Origin: Plantactinospora sp. BC1
GTDB lineage: Bacteria > Actinomycetota > Actinomycetes > Mycobacteriales > Micromonosporaceae
NCBI RefSeq assembly: GCF_003030345.1
Contig: NZ_CP028158.1
Coordinates: 2,542,001 to 2,606,000, forward strand
Length of the DNA stretch: 64,000 nt
Direction of reading: 5' to 3'
The position numbers and the translations under genes are program-made. A model generated the notes under the pieces. The model did not search any database. It saw nothing but the letters and a program-made list of their open reading frames with translations, and was not told where the DNA came from. The first letter of the stretch is position 1. The number at the start of each line of letters is the position of its first letter. Shown piece after piece: positions 41,669 to 49,984 of the stretch.

Positions 41669-42645
41669 TCCGTGGCCCCGTCCTCGAACGAAAAGAACTC
41701 CGCCGGCTGCCGTTCCAGCGGCGGCCGATCGCCGAGCCGGGTACCCGGCTGGTGTTCCAGATGTCCAGCGGCCAGTTGGTGGCGCCGACGCACCCGTACA
41801 CCACCGGGGACGTCTGGTGGCGCGGGCCGCGAGCGGTCTACGTGGTCTACACGTCGCCGCAGCCGGCGTACTTCGCCTGCACGCTGCCGTGCGCCGGTGA
41901 CACGCTCTTCTTCGACGCGGCGGTGCGGTTCTCGTTCGCCGTCGCCGATCCGGTGAGTGTGGTCCGGGAGCAGGTTTCCGACCCCGTCGCCGACTGCCGG
42001 CGCTATCTGATGGAACCGCTGCGCGCCGTCACCCGCAGGTTCACGGCGATGCAGCCGGAGGCGGCCGAACGGGCGATCCGGTCGACGCTGGCGGACGCGC
42101 CGACCGACCTCGCCAACGGGCTGCGGATCAGCGAGCTGCGCTGCGAGCTGACCATCAACGCCGAGCAGGGGGGAATCGCCAAGGATCTGGAGATCCAGAC
42201 GTTGCGGCAGCAGTTGGCGATGCGTACCGAGACGGACCGGATCGCCCTGACCAAGCTGAACCAGGACGCCGATCTGGCCCGGCACCAGGAGCGGGCGGCG
42301 TTCCACGAGCGGCTGCTCTCCGGCGGTGGTGCGGCGTTGGCCGGCAGCATCGTGGCGCAGGATCCGACGAAGGCGACCGAGGCCGCCAACTTCATGATCT
42401 CGCTCTACGACCAGGACCAGAAGCTGGCCGTGGAGGCGCTCAAGGTGATCATGGACGGCGACCAGATCCGGCTCGGCGAGATGGACGGCGCCGTGCAGGC
42501 GGTGGTCGAACGCTTCAAGGGGATGATCACGCAGGGCGGCGGCCAGTTGATGCCGAACCGGGCCGTCGGCGAGTTGTCCAACGCGCCGGCCCGGGACGGC
42601 GAGGCCGGGTCACCGCCGGGCGGCGAAGCCGGGGAGCAGCCGTGA
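41665..42645 (+). CDS. SPFH/band-7-like protein with coiled coil
   Basis: A 326-residue protein starting at GTG 41665, which overlaps the previous stop (GTGA). Residues 5-150 are beta-rich and then FDAAVRFSFAVADPVSVVRE and ERAIRSTLADAPTDLANGLR match the SPFH (stomatin/prohibitin) core order. Residues 160-260 are a long coiled coil (LEIQTLRQQLAMRTETDRIA, DQKLAVEALKVIM), as in flotillins. No membrane segment is visible, so membrane attachment may come from the next gene. The tail is Gly/Pro-rich. Such proteins form oligomeric rings or microdomains and could scaffold TIR activation. Confidence 0.72.
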   Translation: MIRGPVLERKELRRLPFQRRPIAEPGTRLVFQMSSGQLVAPTHPYTTGDVWWRGPRAVYVVYTSPQPAYFACTLPCAGDTLFFDAAVRFSFAVADPVSVVREQVSDPVADCRRYLMEPLRAVTRRFTAMQPEAAERAIRSTLADAPTDLANGLRISELRCELTINAEQGGIAKDLEIQTLRQQLAMRTETDRIALTKLNQDADLARHQERAAFHERLLSGGGAALAGSIVAQDPTKATEAANFMISLYDQDQKLAVEALKVIMDGDQIRLGEMDGAVQAVVERFKGMITQGGGQLMPNRAVGELSNAPARDGEAGSPPGGEAGEQP

Positions 42646-43160
42646 ACGGAGCCCGGGGCTTTCCGATGGAGATTCTCGACACGCTGGCCGGGTGGATCCG
42701 GGACCTCCCGCTGATTCCCGTCGAGATTCGCGGAGTGGTCTGGTTCCCCCTGCTCGCCGTGCTGGTGATCGGCGGCCTGCTGCTGCTGGTACGCCGGGTG
42801 CTGCCCTGGCTGGGGCGGCTCGTCGGCCGCGCGCTGGGCGTACTGGCGGTCGCGGTCGGCGCCGTCCTGCTCCTGCCCGACCTGCTGGTCTCGTACCTCT
42901 ACCGGCGCACCGGCGGTGCCCCGCCGGGACTCGCCTACGGCTACGGCGACCTGGTGGCGGAGCTGGCGATCGGGCTGACCCGGGTCTCCGGGCTGGCCGC
43001 ACCGGCCTTCGCCCGCGCGGCCCGGACACCCGCGGTCTTCGTGATCGTTCTCGGTGCGCTCTGGCTCTGGACCTGGAACCACGGCTCCTGCCCCGGCGAG
43101 CAGGCGGTGGACACCTGCGTACGCCCGGTCGTGGAGTGGACCCGGGCCTTCGAGTCCTGA
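42642..43160 (+). CDS. Membrane protein, last gene of TIR operon
   Basis: A 172-residue protein starting at GTG 42642 (GTGA overlap). Three membrane helices are seen: VVWFPLLAVLVIGGLLLLVR, LVGRALGVLAVAVGAVLLLP and TPAVFVIVLGALWLWTW. The N-terminal MEILDTLAGWIRDLPLIP may be an amphipathic helix. The last 30 residues contain two Cys (SCPGEQAVDTC), probably extracytoplasmic. It could anchor the SPFH-like partner or act as the membrane effector; no family is recognised. Confidence 0.72.
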   Translation: MNGARGFPMEILDTLAGWIRDLPLIPVEIRGVVWFPLLAVLVIGGLLLLVRRVLPWLGRLVGRALGVLAVAVGAVLLLPDLLVSYLYRRTGGAPPGLAYGYGDLVAELAIGLTRVSGLAAPAFARAARTPAVFVIVLGALWLWTWNHGSCPGEQAVDTCVRPVVEWTRAFES

Positions 43161-43168
43161 CCGTGCCC

Positions 43169-43199
43169 GGCGGCCGGTCACCGGGTCCGGCCGGCCGCC
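43169..43199. terminator. Bidirectional hairpin between convergent genes
   Basis: A 9-bp perfect stem (43169-43177 with 43191-43199) and 13-nt loop lie between the TIR operon end and the convergent TetR gene. Confidence 0.55.
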
Positions 43200-43234
43200 C
43201 GGGGTACCCGTTGCGTCGGCCGCCGGGTGTCCGG

Positions 43235-43819
43235 TCAGCCGGTCGGGGCCGGGCGCAGGCCGGCGAAGACGATCGCCAGGGTGCGCTGCCGCAGCTTGGC
43301 GTCCCAGTTGCCGCGCAGGGCACCCTGGGTCAGCGCGGCGAGCAGCGCCATCACCTCGGGGAGCTGCACCTGCCGGTCGACCGTGCCGGCGGCCCTTGCC
43401 TGGCGCAGCAGGCCGTGCACGGCCGCGCCCAGCACGTCGAGCACCTCGGGGAGTTGGATCTCGACACCGTCGCGGGCGAGCAGGTCGGCCACGGCCTTCT
43501 TGGTGGCGGCCTGCTCGACGACCCGGGCGAAGAAGGTGAAGAGCCCGGTGCCGGAGCTGTCGTCGCCGCCCAGTGTCGCGGCCTGCTCGACCAGTCCGGC
43601 GAGTACGCCCTTCATGATCGCGGCGAGCAGGTCGTTCTTGGTCGGGAAGTGCCGGAAGACGGTACCGATGGCGACCCCGGCCCGGGCGGCGACCTCCTCG
43701 GTCGACGCCGCGACGCCGTGCTCGGCGAAGACCTCCTCGGCGGCCGCCAGGATCCGGGCGCGGTTGCGCTGCGCGTCGGCGCGCAGCGGCCGGCCGGGTT
43801 CGGCTGTCCGGGGCGTCAT
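43235..43819 (-). CDS. TetR-family transcriptional regulator
   Basis: A 194-residue protein. Residues 14-60 are the TetR HTH: RNRARILAAAEEVFAEHGVA then GVAIGTVFRHFPTKNDLLAA. The C-terminal part is a ligand-binding helical domain of the SbtR/TetR_C type (FFARVVEQAATKKAVADLLA). ATG 43819 follows AGGAG. It is divergent from a SnoaL-like gene, with repeated AGTGAG/CTCACT motifs between them, so it probably represses that gene and itself. Confidence 0.92.
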   Translation of the reverse strand: MTPRTAEPGRPLRADAQRNRARILAAAEEVFAEHGVAASTEEVAARAGVAIGTVFRHFPTKNDLLAAIMKGVLAGLVEQAATLGGDDSSGTGLFTFFARVVEQAATKKAVADLLARDGVEIQLPEVLDVLGAAVHGLLRQARAAGTVDRQVQLPEVMALLAALTQGALRGNWDAKLRQRTLAIVFAGLRPAPTG

Positions 43820-43838
43820 GCGGATCTCTCCTCCTTGC

Positions 43839-43888
43839 AAAGTGAGTCCGGGCTCACTATCTTCATAAGTCGAGTCGTCACTCACTTT
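43839..43888. promoter_or_regulatory. TetR operator region with AGTGAG/CTCACT arms
   Basis: AAAGTGAG (43839-43846), CTCACT (43853-43858) and CTCACTTT (43881-43888) form inverted pairs across the 89-bp divergent region. The outer pair AAAGTGAG/CTCACTTT is a perfect 8-bp inverted repeat. These are good candidate binding sites for the adjacent TetR protein. Confidence 0.6.
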
Positions 43889-43908
43889 ATTCCGGAGGGG
43901 ATGGTCCG

Positions 43909-44316
43909 ATGAGCACGCCCAGCGAAGCGTTCGCCCGGATCCGCGCCAACTTCCTGGCCAACACGGCCGGCTTCACCGAGGACCAACTCGCCGAGGACGT
44001 CGTGGTGGAGATGCCCTTCGCCGCACCCGGCCGGCCCAACCGGATCGAGGGCCGGCGGGAGTTCCTCGAATTCGCCGCCGCCGGCCGGGCCGGGCTGCCG
44101 CTTCGGATCGACGACTGCCGCAACGTGGTCATCCACCAGACCACCGACCCCGAGGTGATCGTCGTCGAGTACGAACTCGCCGCGACCGTCACCACCACCG
44201 GCGTCTCCGCCGCCGCCCCGTTCATCGCGGTGCTCAGGGTCCGCAACGGCCGGGTGGCGCACTGGCGGGAATACCAGAACCCGGCCGCGCTGGCCCTGGC
44301 CACCGGCCAGTCCTGA
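43909..44316 (+). CDS. SnoaL/NTF2-like fold protein
   Basis: A 135-residue protein with the NTF2-like pattern: an N-terminal helix pair (ARIRANFLANTAGFTEDQLA), VVVEMPFAAPGRPNRIEGRR, EFLEFAAAGRAGLP and late beta strands (VIVVEYELAATVTT, PFIAVLRVRNGRVAHWREYQNP). Such cone-shaped domains act as isomerases, hydrolases or ligand binders; the HWREYQNP ending is typical of SnoaL_2/limonene-epoxide-hydrolase relatives. GGAGGGG precedes ATG. It is probably controlled by the divergent TetR protein. Confidence 0.85.
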   Translation: MSTPSEAFARIRANFLANTAGFTEDQLAEDVVVEMPFAAPGRPNRIEGRREFLEFAAAGRAGLPLRIDDCRNVVIHQTTDPEVIVVEYELAATVTTTGVSAAAPFIAVLRVRNGRVAHWREYQNPAALALATGQS

Positions 44317-44347
44317 GCCACCTGGCGGAACCGGACCGGGATCCTGC

Positions 44348-46606
44348 TCACCGCTGCGCGGCGTACGCGGCCAGCCAGGCGACCTGACCCGGATCCAGCG
44401 ACGGCCGGACCCGGGACCGGGCCGTCGCCACATGCCCGGCGTGCACCGTGCTCGCCTCCAGCGACTCCCGCATCGCCGCCAGCGCCGCCTCCCGGACCAG
44501 CGCCGCACAGTCCGCGGCGGAGAAGCCGTCCAACTCCTCGGCCAGCGCCGCCAACTCCACCTCCTCGGCCAGCGGCACCGACCGGGCCGCCGCCCTCAGG
44601 ATCTCGGCCCGGGCGGCGGCGTCCGGCGGCGGCACGTAGACCAGCCGCTCCAACCGGCCCGGCCGCAGCAGCGCCGGATCCACCAGATCCGGCCGGTTCG
44701 TCGCACCGACCACCACCACGTTGCGCAGCGTCTCCACCCCGTCCAGCTCGGTCAGCAGCGCCGCGACCACCCGGTCGGTGGTACCGCCGTCGGTGGCCTG
44801 GCCGCGCACCGGGGCCAGCGCGTCGACCTCGTCGAGGAAGACCAGCGTCGGTGCCGCCTCCCGGGCCCGGCGGAACAGCTCCCGGACCGCCCGCTCGCTC
44901 TCGCCGACCCACTTCGAGAGCAGCTCCGCGCCCTTCACCGACAGCACGTTCGCCCGACCGGTACCGGCCAGCGCGGTGACCAGGAACGTCTTGCCGCACC
45001 CCGGCGGGCCGTAGAGGAGTACGCCGCGCGGCGGCTGCACGCCGAGCCGGGCGAAGGTGTCCGGATAGTTCAGCGGCCAGAGCACCGACTCGGTCAGCAC
45101 CTCCTTGACCTCGGCCATGTCCCCGACGTCGTCCAGGGTCACGTCGGCCAGCTCCAGCACCGACGACTCGGCCATCGAGGTCGGCCGGACCACCTCCAGC
45201 GCCGCCGAGAAGTCCGCCATCGCCACCGTCGGGGCGGTCGCCTCCTTCTGTCGCAGCGCGGCGCGTACCCCGGCCTCCCGGGCCAGCGCGGCCAGGTCGG
45301 CGGCGACGAATCCGGGCGTACGGCCGGCCACCTCGTCCAGCCGGACGTCCTCGTCCAGCGGCATCCCCCGGGTCAGCACCGTCAACTGCTCCCGGCGCAG
45401 CGCGGCGTCCGGCAGCGGGATCGCGATCTCCAGCGAGAGCAGGTCCGGCGCGCGCAGCGCCGGGTCCACCGACTCGGGCCGGCTGGTCGTGCAGACGACG
45501 GCGGCACCGGCGCGTACCGTCTCGGCCAGCAACTGCCGGAAGACCGTACCCACCGGACCGGGCGTGTCGCGCGGCGCCAGCGCCTCGACGTCGGCGACCA
45601 GCAGCACCGCGGGCGGCGCGTCCCGGACCGAGGCGGCGGCCTCGCGGAGCCGCCGGGCGGCGGCGTCGTTGGTCAGCGCGGCGACCTCCGGCGCCCAGAT
45701 CGCGGCGAACCGGGCCCCCACCGACCGGGAGACCGCCCGGACCAGCGCCGACTTGCCGGACCCGGCCGGGCCGGTCAGGAGTACGCCGAGCGAGACCGTC
45801 GTGCCCAGCCGGCCCAGCACCTCCCGGTGGTGGAAGCCGAGGTCGAGCAGCTCGGTCAACTCCTCGGCCTGGGTACGCAGCCCGGGCAGCTCGTCCAGGC
45901 CGGGCGCCGGATCCGGCATCGCCCCGGTCGCCGCCCGCGGACTCTGGCCGCCGGTGACCGCCCGCAGCTCGGCCGAGGTCGTGCCGTGCGTGGCGTGACC
46001 GTCCCGCCAGCCGACCACACTGTCCATGGTCACCAGCACCGAATCGGCCTCGCCGCCGGTGTCGAGCGGCCCGGTCGAGTCGTTCGCCGACTCCGCCGAG
46101 GTCACCGTCAGCAGGGTGCTGGTCCAGGCGTAGCCGACGGTGTTCGCCAGGCTGCGCCGGGCCGCCTCGACCAGGGTCCGCACCGCCGCGTCGGGCAGCA
46201 CGTCCTGGGGGAGCAGGGAGACGTCGTCACCGGCGGTCACCATCTTGCCGAGCAGGGCGAGGCGGAGCATCTCCGGCGAGACCACGGCGACGATCTCCGG
46301 CGGGCCGGTCAGCACCACCCGGCGGGCCGCCACCACCGGGATCGGTGCGACGGTGACCTGGCTGCCGTCGCGTACCCCGAGGTTGCCGAGGACCAGGTCG
46401 TCGGCGTAGAGCAGGGCGCGGCTCGCCGACGGCTCCGCCCGGGCCACGATCCCGGCGGTGCTCCGCCGCCCGGTGAGGCGTACCGGAGCGCCGGGGTGCA
46501 GACCCAGCGCGGTCAGCACCTCCGGATGCAGCCGGACGATGCCCCGGCGGGCGTCCAGCGCGGCCGGACGCAGGCTGGCGGTGAGCGTGAGATCCCGACC
46601 CGTCAC
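44348..46606 (-). CDS. cpa: CDC48-like AAA+ ATPase of actinobacteria (Cpa)
   Basis: A 752-residue protein starting at GTG 46606. Residues 1-180 resemble the CDC48 N domain (double-psi barrel; VRLHPEVLTALGLHPGAPVR). The first AAA domain has Walker A GPAGSGKSA (279-287) but its Walker B reads VLLVADVEAL, without the usual DE. The second has GPPGCGKTF (about 530) and LVFLDEVDALAP, both intact, plus GATNRPDLVDPALLRPGRLE. This matches Cpa, reported as an alternative regulatory particle of the actinobacterial 20S proteasome that unfolds substrates. Confidence 0.9.
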   Translation of the reverse strand: MTGRDLTLTASLRPAALDARRGIVRLHPEVLTALGLHPGAPVRLTGRRSTAGIVARAEPSASRALLYADDLVLGNLGVRDGSQVTVAPIPVVAARRVVLTGPPEIVAVVSPEMLRLALLGKMVTAGDDVSLLPQDVLPDAAVRTLVEAARRSLANTVGYAWTSTLLTVTSAESANDSTGPLDTGGEADSVLVTMDSVVGWRDGHATHGTTSAELRAVTGGQSPRAATGAMPDPAPGLDELPGLRTQAEELTELLDLGFHHREVLGRLGTTVSLGVLLTGPAGSGKSALVRAVSRSVGARFAAIWAPEVAALTNDAAARRLREAAASVRDAPPAVLLVADVEALAPRDTPGPVGTVFRQLLAETVRAGAAVVCTTSRPESVDPALRAPDLLSLEIAIPLPDAALRREQLTVLTRGMPLDEDVRLDEVAGRTPGFVAADLAALAREAGVRAALRQKEATAPTVAMADFSAALEVVRPTSMAESSVLELADVTLDDVGDMAEVKEVLTESVLWPLNYPDTFARLGVQPPRGVLLYGPPGCGKTFLVTALAGTGRANVLSVKGAELLSKWVGESERAVRELFRRAREAAPTLVFLDEVDALAPVRGQATDGGTTDRVVAALLTELDGVETLRNVVVVGATNRPDLVDPALLRPGRLERLVYVPPPDAAARAEILRAAARSVPLAEEVELAALAEELDGFSAADCAALVREAALAAMRESLEASTVHAGHVATARSRVRPSLDPGQVAWLAAYAAQR

Positions 46607-46660
46607 CGGCCGAGAGTACCGGCCGGGAGCGGACCGGCATCCACCCGACGTCCGCGCCGT

Positions 46661-47560
46661 TCAGGAGGAGGTGTCGCCGAACTCGCGTACCCCGTCGACG
46701 TCGAGGGTGATCCGGCCGTTCTCGATCCACCCGCCGGTGGCGCTCCGCCAGCTCCGGTCGTCGCGCTCGTCGATCGCACTCCAGCTCTGCCGGTGGAAGC
46801 GCAGGTAGATCGGCCCGGACGAGGCGCCGGGGGCGAGCACCGCGCCGGGGACGGTCAGCTCCACCCAGCCGGGAATCGGGGTACCCGGTGGCGGGAACAC
46901 GCTCGGGCTCGGCGTCGGCGCGCCGCTCGGCCCGCCGGGCGGTGGCGCCGGCGGCGGGAAGTACTGGAGGGTACGCCGGATCCGGTCGCAGCCGAGCGCC
47001 GCCCAGTCGCACCCCAGCACCAGGTCGGTGTTGCCGCCCTCGAAGGTCAGGTGGTACCGCACCCGGACGTAGTTGAGGTCGAGCGGCTCGTCGCCGGTGT
47101 TGACGATCCGGAGTGCGTAGTGGATCTGGTTGTTCGTCGGGGACCAGTCCAGGTTGAGGTAGCCGACCTTCGCCCGGCCGTACGCGGTGCGGAGGTTGAG
47201 CTCCGGTGAGTTGTCGGAGTACGCGTTGATCGCGTAGGCGCCGATCGCGATCCGGTACTCGGTGCCGGGCGCCAGGTCGGTCACCGTGAGGGTGGTGCTG
47301 CTCGTGCTGCCGAGGTTGCGGTAGACGTTGGTGCCGAGCAGCACCCGTACCTCGTAGGTGATCGGGTCCTCGCCGGCCGGGTCGCTCGCCCAGGTCGCGG
47401 GCGCCCAGGTCAGGGTGAGGGCGTGCGGCTCGTTGGCGAGCACGACCGGGACGCCGGGGGCGGTCAGCCTCGGCGGGTCGTCGGCCCGCGCGACGCCGAC
47501 GGCGAGCAGGCTCAGCAGCGCGGCGAGGAGGCTGACGGCGGTGACGCGGCGGGCACGCAT
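46661..47560 (-). CDS. Secreted FN3 + carbohydrate-binding-like protein
   Basis: A 299-residue protein. Residues 3-26 are a signal peptide (basic RR, then VTAVSLLAALLSLLAVGVARA). Residues 30-125 form a fibronectin type III domain (PHALTLTWAPATW, TLTVTDLAPGTEYRIAIGAY). Residues 130-299 are a beta-sandwich resembling a CBM3-type cellulose-binding module (KVGYLNLDWSPTNNQIHYAL, RIVNTGDEPLDLNYVRVRYH), interrupted by a Pro-rich insert (FPPPAPPPGG). It carries no catalytic domain, so it may tether or sense polysaccharide. ATG 47560 is used; GTG 47581, with GAGGA upstream, would lengthen the signal. Confidence 0.8.
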   Translation of the reverse strand: MRARRVTAVSLLAALLSLLAVGVARADDPPRLTAPGVPVVLANEPHALTLTWAPATWASDPAGEDPITYEVRVLLGTNVYRNLGSTSSTTLTVTDLAPGTEYRIAIGAYAINAYSDNSPELNLRTAYGRAKVGYLNLDWSPTNNQIHYALRIVNTGDEPLDLNYVRVRYHLTFEGGNTDLVLGCDWAALGCDRIRRTLQYFPPPAPPPGGPSGAPTPSPSVFPPPGTPIPGWVELTVPGAVLAPGASSGPIYLRFHRQSWSAIDERDDRSWRSATGGWIENGRITLDVDGVREFGDTSS

Positions 47561-47706
47561 GGCGAGGATGGTATCGATCACATACACAGTCCTCAATGCA
47601 AAATGTCCGACTCCATCGCCCGCCGAGGACGGGACCGACCGGGAGACGGGCGGCAGATTCCCCGAAACCCGGAGGATGTCCGCCGGCACCGCTCCTCGGC
47701 CGGGGA

Positions 47707-48120
47707 TCAGCCGTGGTCGTCGGGGCCGAGCAGCGACGGGTCCCGGCGGATCAGGTCGGCGAGCCGGGCGGCGGCATCCGGGGCCGGCGGATCCTCCGGA
47801 GCCGCCCAGCCCGGCACCGTCCGGACCGACATCGGCCAGGAGTGCGGGGCCTGCCCGGCGACCGGCAACGCCGGCTCGGCGGCGGGCCGCACGGTGACCT
47901 CGCCGTCCGACCAGGCCACGTGCATCGCCGAGATCTTCGGCCCGTCGGCGACCCACATCGTGACCGCCACGTTCGGATGCTGTGCGACCACCCGTTGCAC
48001 GGCCTCGGTCACCTCGTCGACCGGTGATCCGGCCCGGGCGGCCGCCTCCTGGGCCCGTCGTCGTTGCAGCGCCTCCCGGCGCTCCATGCGTGCCAGTGCG
48101 TCGTCCAGTTCGCCCCTCAT
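47707..48120 (-). CDS. Hypothetical protein downstream of conservon
   Basis: A 137-residue protein. A charged helix (LARMERREALQRRRAQEAAA) precedes a beta-rich core (NVAVTMWVADGPKISAMHVAW, GEVTVRP), loosely like YbaB-family DNA-binding proteins, but the match is weak. It lies 53 bp after the conservon GTPase gene on the same strand and may be co-transcribed. No function is assigned. Confidence 0.65.
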   Translation of the reverse strand: MRGELDDALARMERREALQRRRAQEAAARAGSPVDEVTEAVQRVVAQHPNVAVTMWVADGPKISAMHVAWSDGEVTVRPAAEPALPVAGQAPHSWPMSVRTVPGWAAPEDPPAPDAAARLADLIRRDPSLLGPDDHG

Positions 48121-48173
48121 CGTGTCACCCTTCCCGGCCAACCGCCGACCCGTCGCGGCCGGACCGTCGCGGG

Positions 48174-48959
48174 CTAAGTCTCCCGCTCCCGGATCGCTCG
48201 ATCCAGGGCCCGATCCAGCACGATCAGTAAGGCGTCGCGTACCGAAAGTCGATCTCGAGCGTCGAACTGGACCAGTGGAACATGTTCCCCGATTGCCAGC
48301 GCCCAACGGATCGCCGTCAGGTCGTGCGCGATCTGGCCGTCGAACGCGTTGACCGCGACGACGAAGGGTAGACGGGCCCGCTCGAAGTAGTCGATGGCGG
48401 GATAACAGTCGTCGAGCCGGGAGGAGTCCACCACCACCAGCGCCCCGAGCGCACCCCGGGCCAGGTCGTCCCACATGAAGCCGAACCGGGACTGCCCCGG
48501 GGTACCGAAGAGGTAGAGCTTGAGACTGCGGTCGATGGTGACGCAGCCGAAGTCCATCGCCACCGTGGTGGTGGTCTTCTCGGAGCGGATCCCCGGATCG
48601 TCCACCCCGATCCCGGCGGTGGTCATCTCCGCCTCGGTGGTCAGCGGCGCGATCTCCGAGATGGCGCCGACCGTGGTGGTCTTGCCCACCCCGAAACCAC
48701 CGGCGATCAGGATCTTCACCGGGATCGGCGGTGCGCTGCCGCGCCGCTGGTCGGACCGGTGCGCCCCGGCCGGATCGGCGCCGGTTTCCCGGGCGTGCCG
48801 GGGCGGCGCGGAGCGGGCCGGCGGGGCGTACCCGGCGGGCAGCCCGCGACCGGTACCGACACCGTGTCCGGCCGGGCTGCCGTACCGGCCGGGTGCGCTG
48901 TTCGCCAGGGGGCCGGCCGGCGGCGAGGCGGGCCAGTCAGGAGATCGCACGAAGTCCAT
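48174..48959 (-). CDS. cvnD: Conservon GTP-binding protein (CvnD)
   Basis: A 261-residue protein. After a Pro/Gly-rich N-terminus (1-78), IPVKILIAGGFGVGKTTTVG is the G1 P-loop; TTTTVAMDFGCVTID supplies the switch I region, LYLFGTPGQSRFGF switch II and VAVNAFDGQ the base-specificity loop. It matches the small GTPase of conservons, which forms a membrane complex with CvnA-C. Its start lies inside the preceding DUF742 gene (23-bp overlap). A TTA codon occurs at 48228-48230. Confidence 0.92.
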   Translation of the reverse strand: MDFVRSPDWPASPPAGPLANSAPGRYGSPAGHGVGTGRGLPAGYAPPARSAPPRHARETGADPAGAHRSDQRRGSAPPIPVKILIAGGFGVGKTTTVGAISEIAPLTTEAEMTTAGIGVDDPGIRSEKTTTTVAMDFGCVTIDRSLKLYLFGTPGQSRFGFMWDDLARGALGALVVVDSSRLDDCYPAIDYFERARLPFVVAVNAFDGQIAHDLTAIRWALAIGEHVPLVQFDARDRLSVRDALLIVLDRALDRAIRERET

Positions 48960-49440
48960 CGATCACTCGCATAATGAGGTCGGGGTCGTGGGCATCCTCG
49001 ACGGGACAGACGTGTACGTCGAGGTGGCCGGCGGCCCGCAGGTCACCGACCAGGATCTTGGTGACGCCGAGATGCATCCGAAGCCGGGCGGAGATCTCCG
49101 CCACGGACATCGGCTCGACGCACAGCGCGACGATGTCCTGGAGTTCCGAGGAGAGCCGGTTGACCGGTGGGCTGGTCCAGGAGGTGTCGTCGATCCTGGC
49201 GGTCACCTGGGTCTCCAACCCGATCGCCGGATCTGCCCCGGAGACCCGCCCGGAGGTCAGCACGAACGGGCGCAGCCCGGTCGGTGCCGGCTGCACGACC
49301 GGCAGCTCCCCGGTGTCCGCCTCCGGTTGCGCCTGCTCCTCGGCAAGCGCGGCCTGGAGGTAGGGACGGATCCGGACCGTCGGCAACACCTCCGGTTCCG
49401 GCTCCGCGTCCGGCGCCGGCACCTCGCTCCGCTCGGTCAT
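48937..49440 (-). CDS. cvnC: Conservon DUF742 protein (CvnC)
   Basis: A 167-residue protein with an acidic N-terminus (AEPEPEVLPTVRIRPYLQ) and the DUF742 core, SELQDIVALCVEPMSVAEIS, ARLRMHLGVTKILVGDLRAA, which resembles a winged helix and is the standard third conservon protein. It helps couple the CvnA kinase-like receptor to the CvnD GTPase. It overlaps cvnD by 23 bp and follows cvnB by 76 bp. Confidence 0.9.
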   Translation of the reverse strand: MTERSEVPAPDAEPEPEVLPTVRIRPYLQAALAEEQAQPEADTGELPVVQPAPTGLRPFVLTSGRVSGADPAIGLETQVTARIDDTSWTSPPVNRLSSELQDIVALCVEPMSVAEISARLRMHLGVTKILVGDLRAAGHLDVHVCPVEDAHDPDLIMRVIDGLRAIS

Positions 49441-49516
49441 GCGGGTCCCTCACTCCGCCCGGGGGCGCTCCGGGGTGTACGGCGCGGCGGACCGCCGCCC
49501 ACCGCAACACCCGTGG

Positions 49517-49984
49517 TCACGACTGAACGGAGTTCTTCAGTTCGACGATCAGCCGAGGGGTGAGCGCGCCTCCGGCCCGACCGGCGAACAGGGTCATCTC
49601 GTAGGCGACGGTGCCGAGGTTGGCCGACCGGTCGGCGACCACCCCGAGGACCGAGCCGCTGCTGATCGCGCTGACCAGCAGGTAGCCGTCGGTCATGTCC
49701 ACCACCACCCGGTTGAGCGCACCCAGCGTGTACCAGTTCGCGGCGCCACTGGCCAGGCTGGTCATCCCGGAGACCACCGCGGCGAGGCGCTCCGCGTTCG
49801 ACCGGTCCTTGATCGACGACATGGCCATCAGCAGACCGTCGGAGGAGACCGCGATCGCCTCCTGCACACCGGCGGTGCCGGACGTGAACGAGTCCAGCAA
49901 CCAGTTGAAGGTGCGTGCCTCCTGGCTCAGCTCGCCGGTGCCCGCTGCCTGGTCCTGCTCGGTACGGATGAAGGGAGTGCTCAT
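49517..49984 (-). CDS. cvnB: Conservon roadblock/LC7 protein (CvnB)
   Basis: A 155-residue roadblock/LC7 (longin-like) protein: FNWLLDSFTSGTAGVQEAIA, VSSDGLLMAMSSIKDRSNAE, YLLVSAISSGSVLGVVADRS. In conservons it acts as GTPase-activating or scaffold partner of CvnD. ATG 49984 overlaps the cvnA stop (ATGA), showing coupled translation. Confidence 0.92.
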   Translation of the reverse strand: MSTPFIRTEQDQAAGTGELSQEARTFNWLLDSFTSGTAGVQEAIAVSSDGLLMAMSSIKDRSNAERLAAVVSGMTSLASGAANWYTLGALNRVVVDMTDGYLLVSAISSGSVLGVVADRSANLGTVAYEMTLFAGRAGGALTPRLIVELKNSVQS

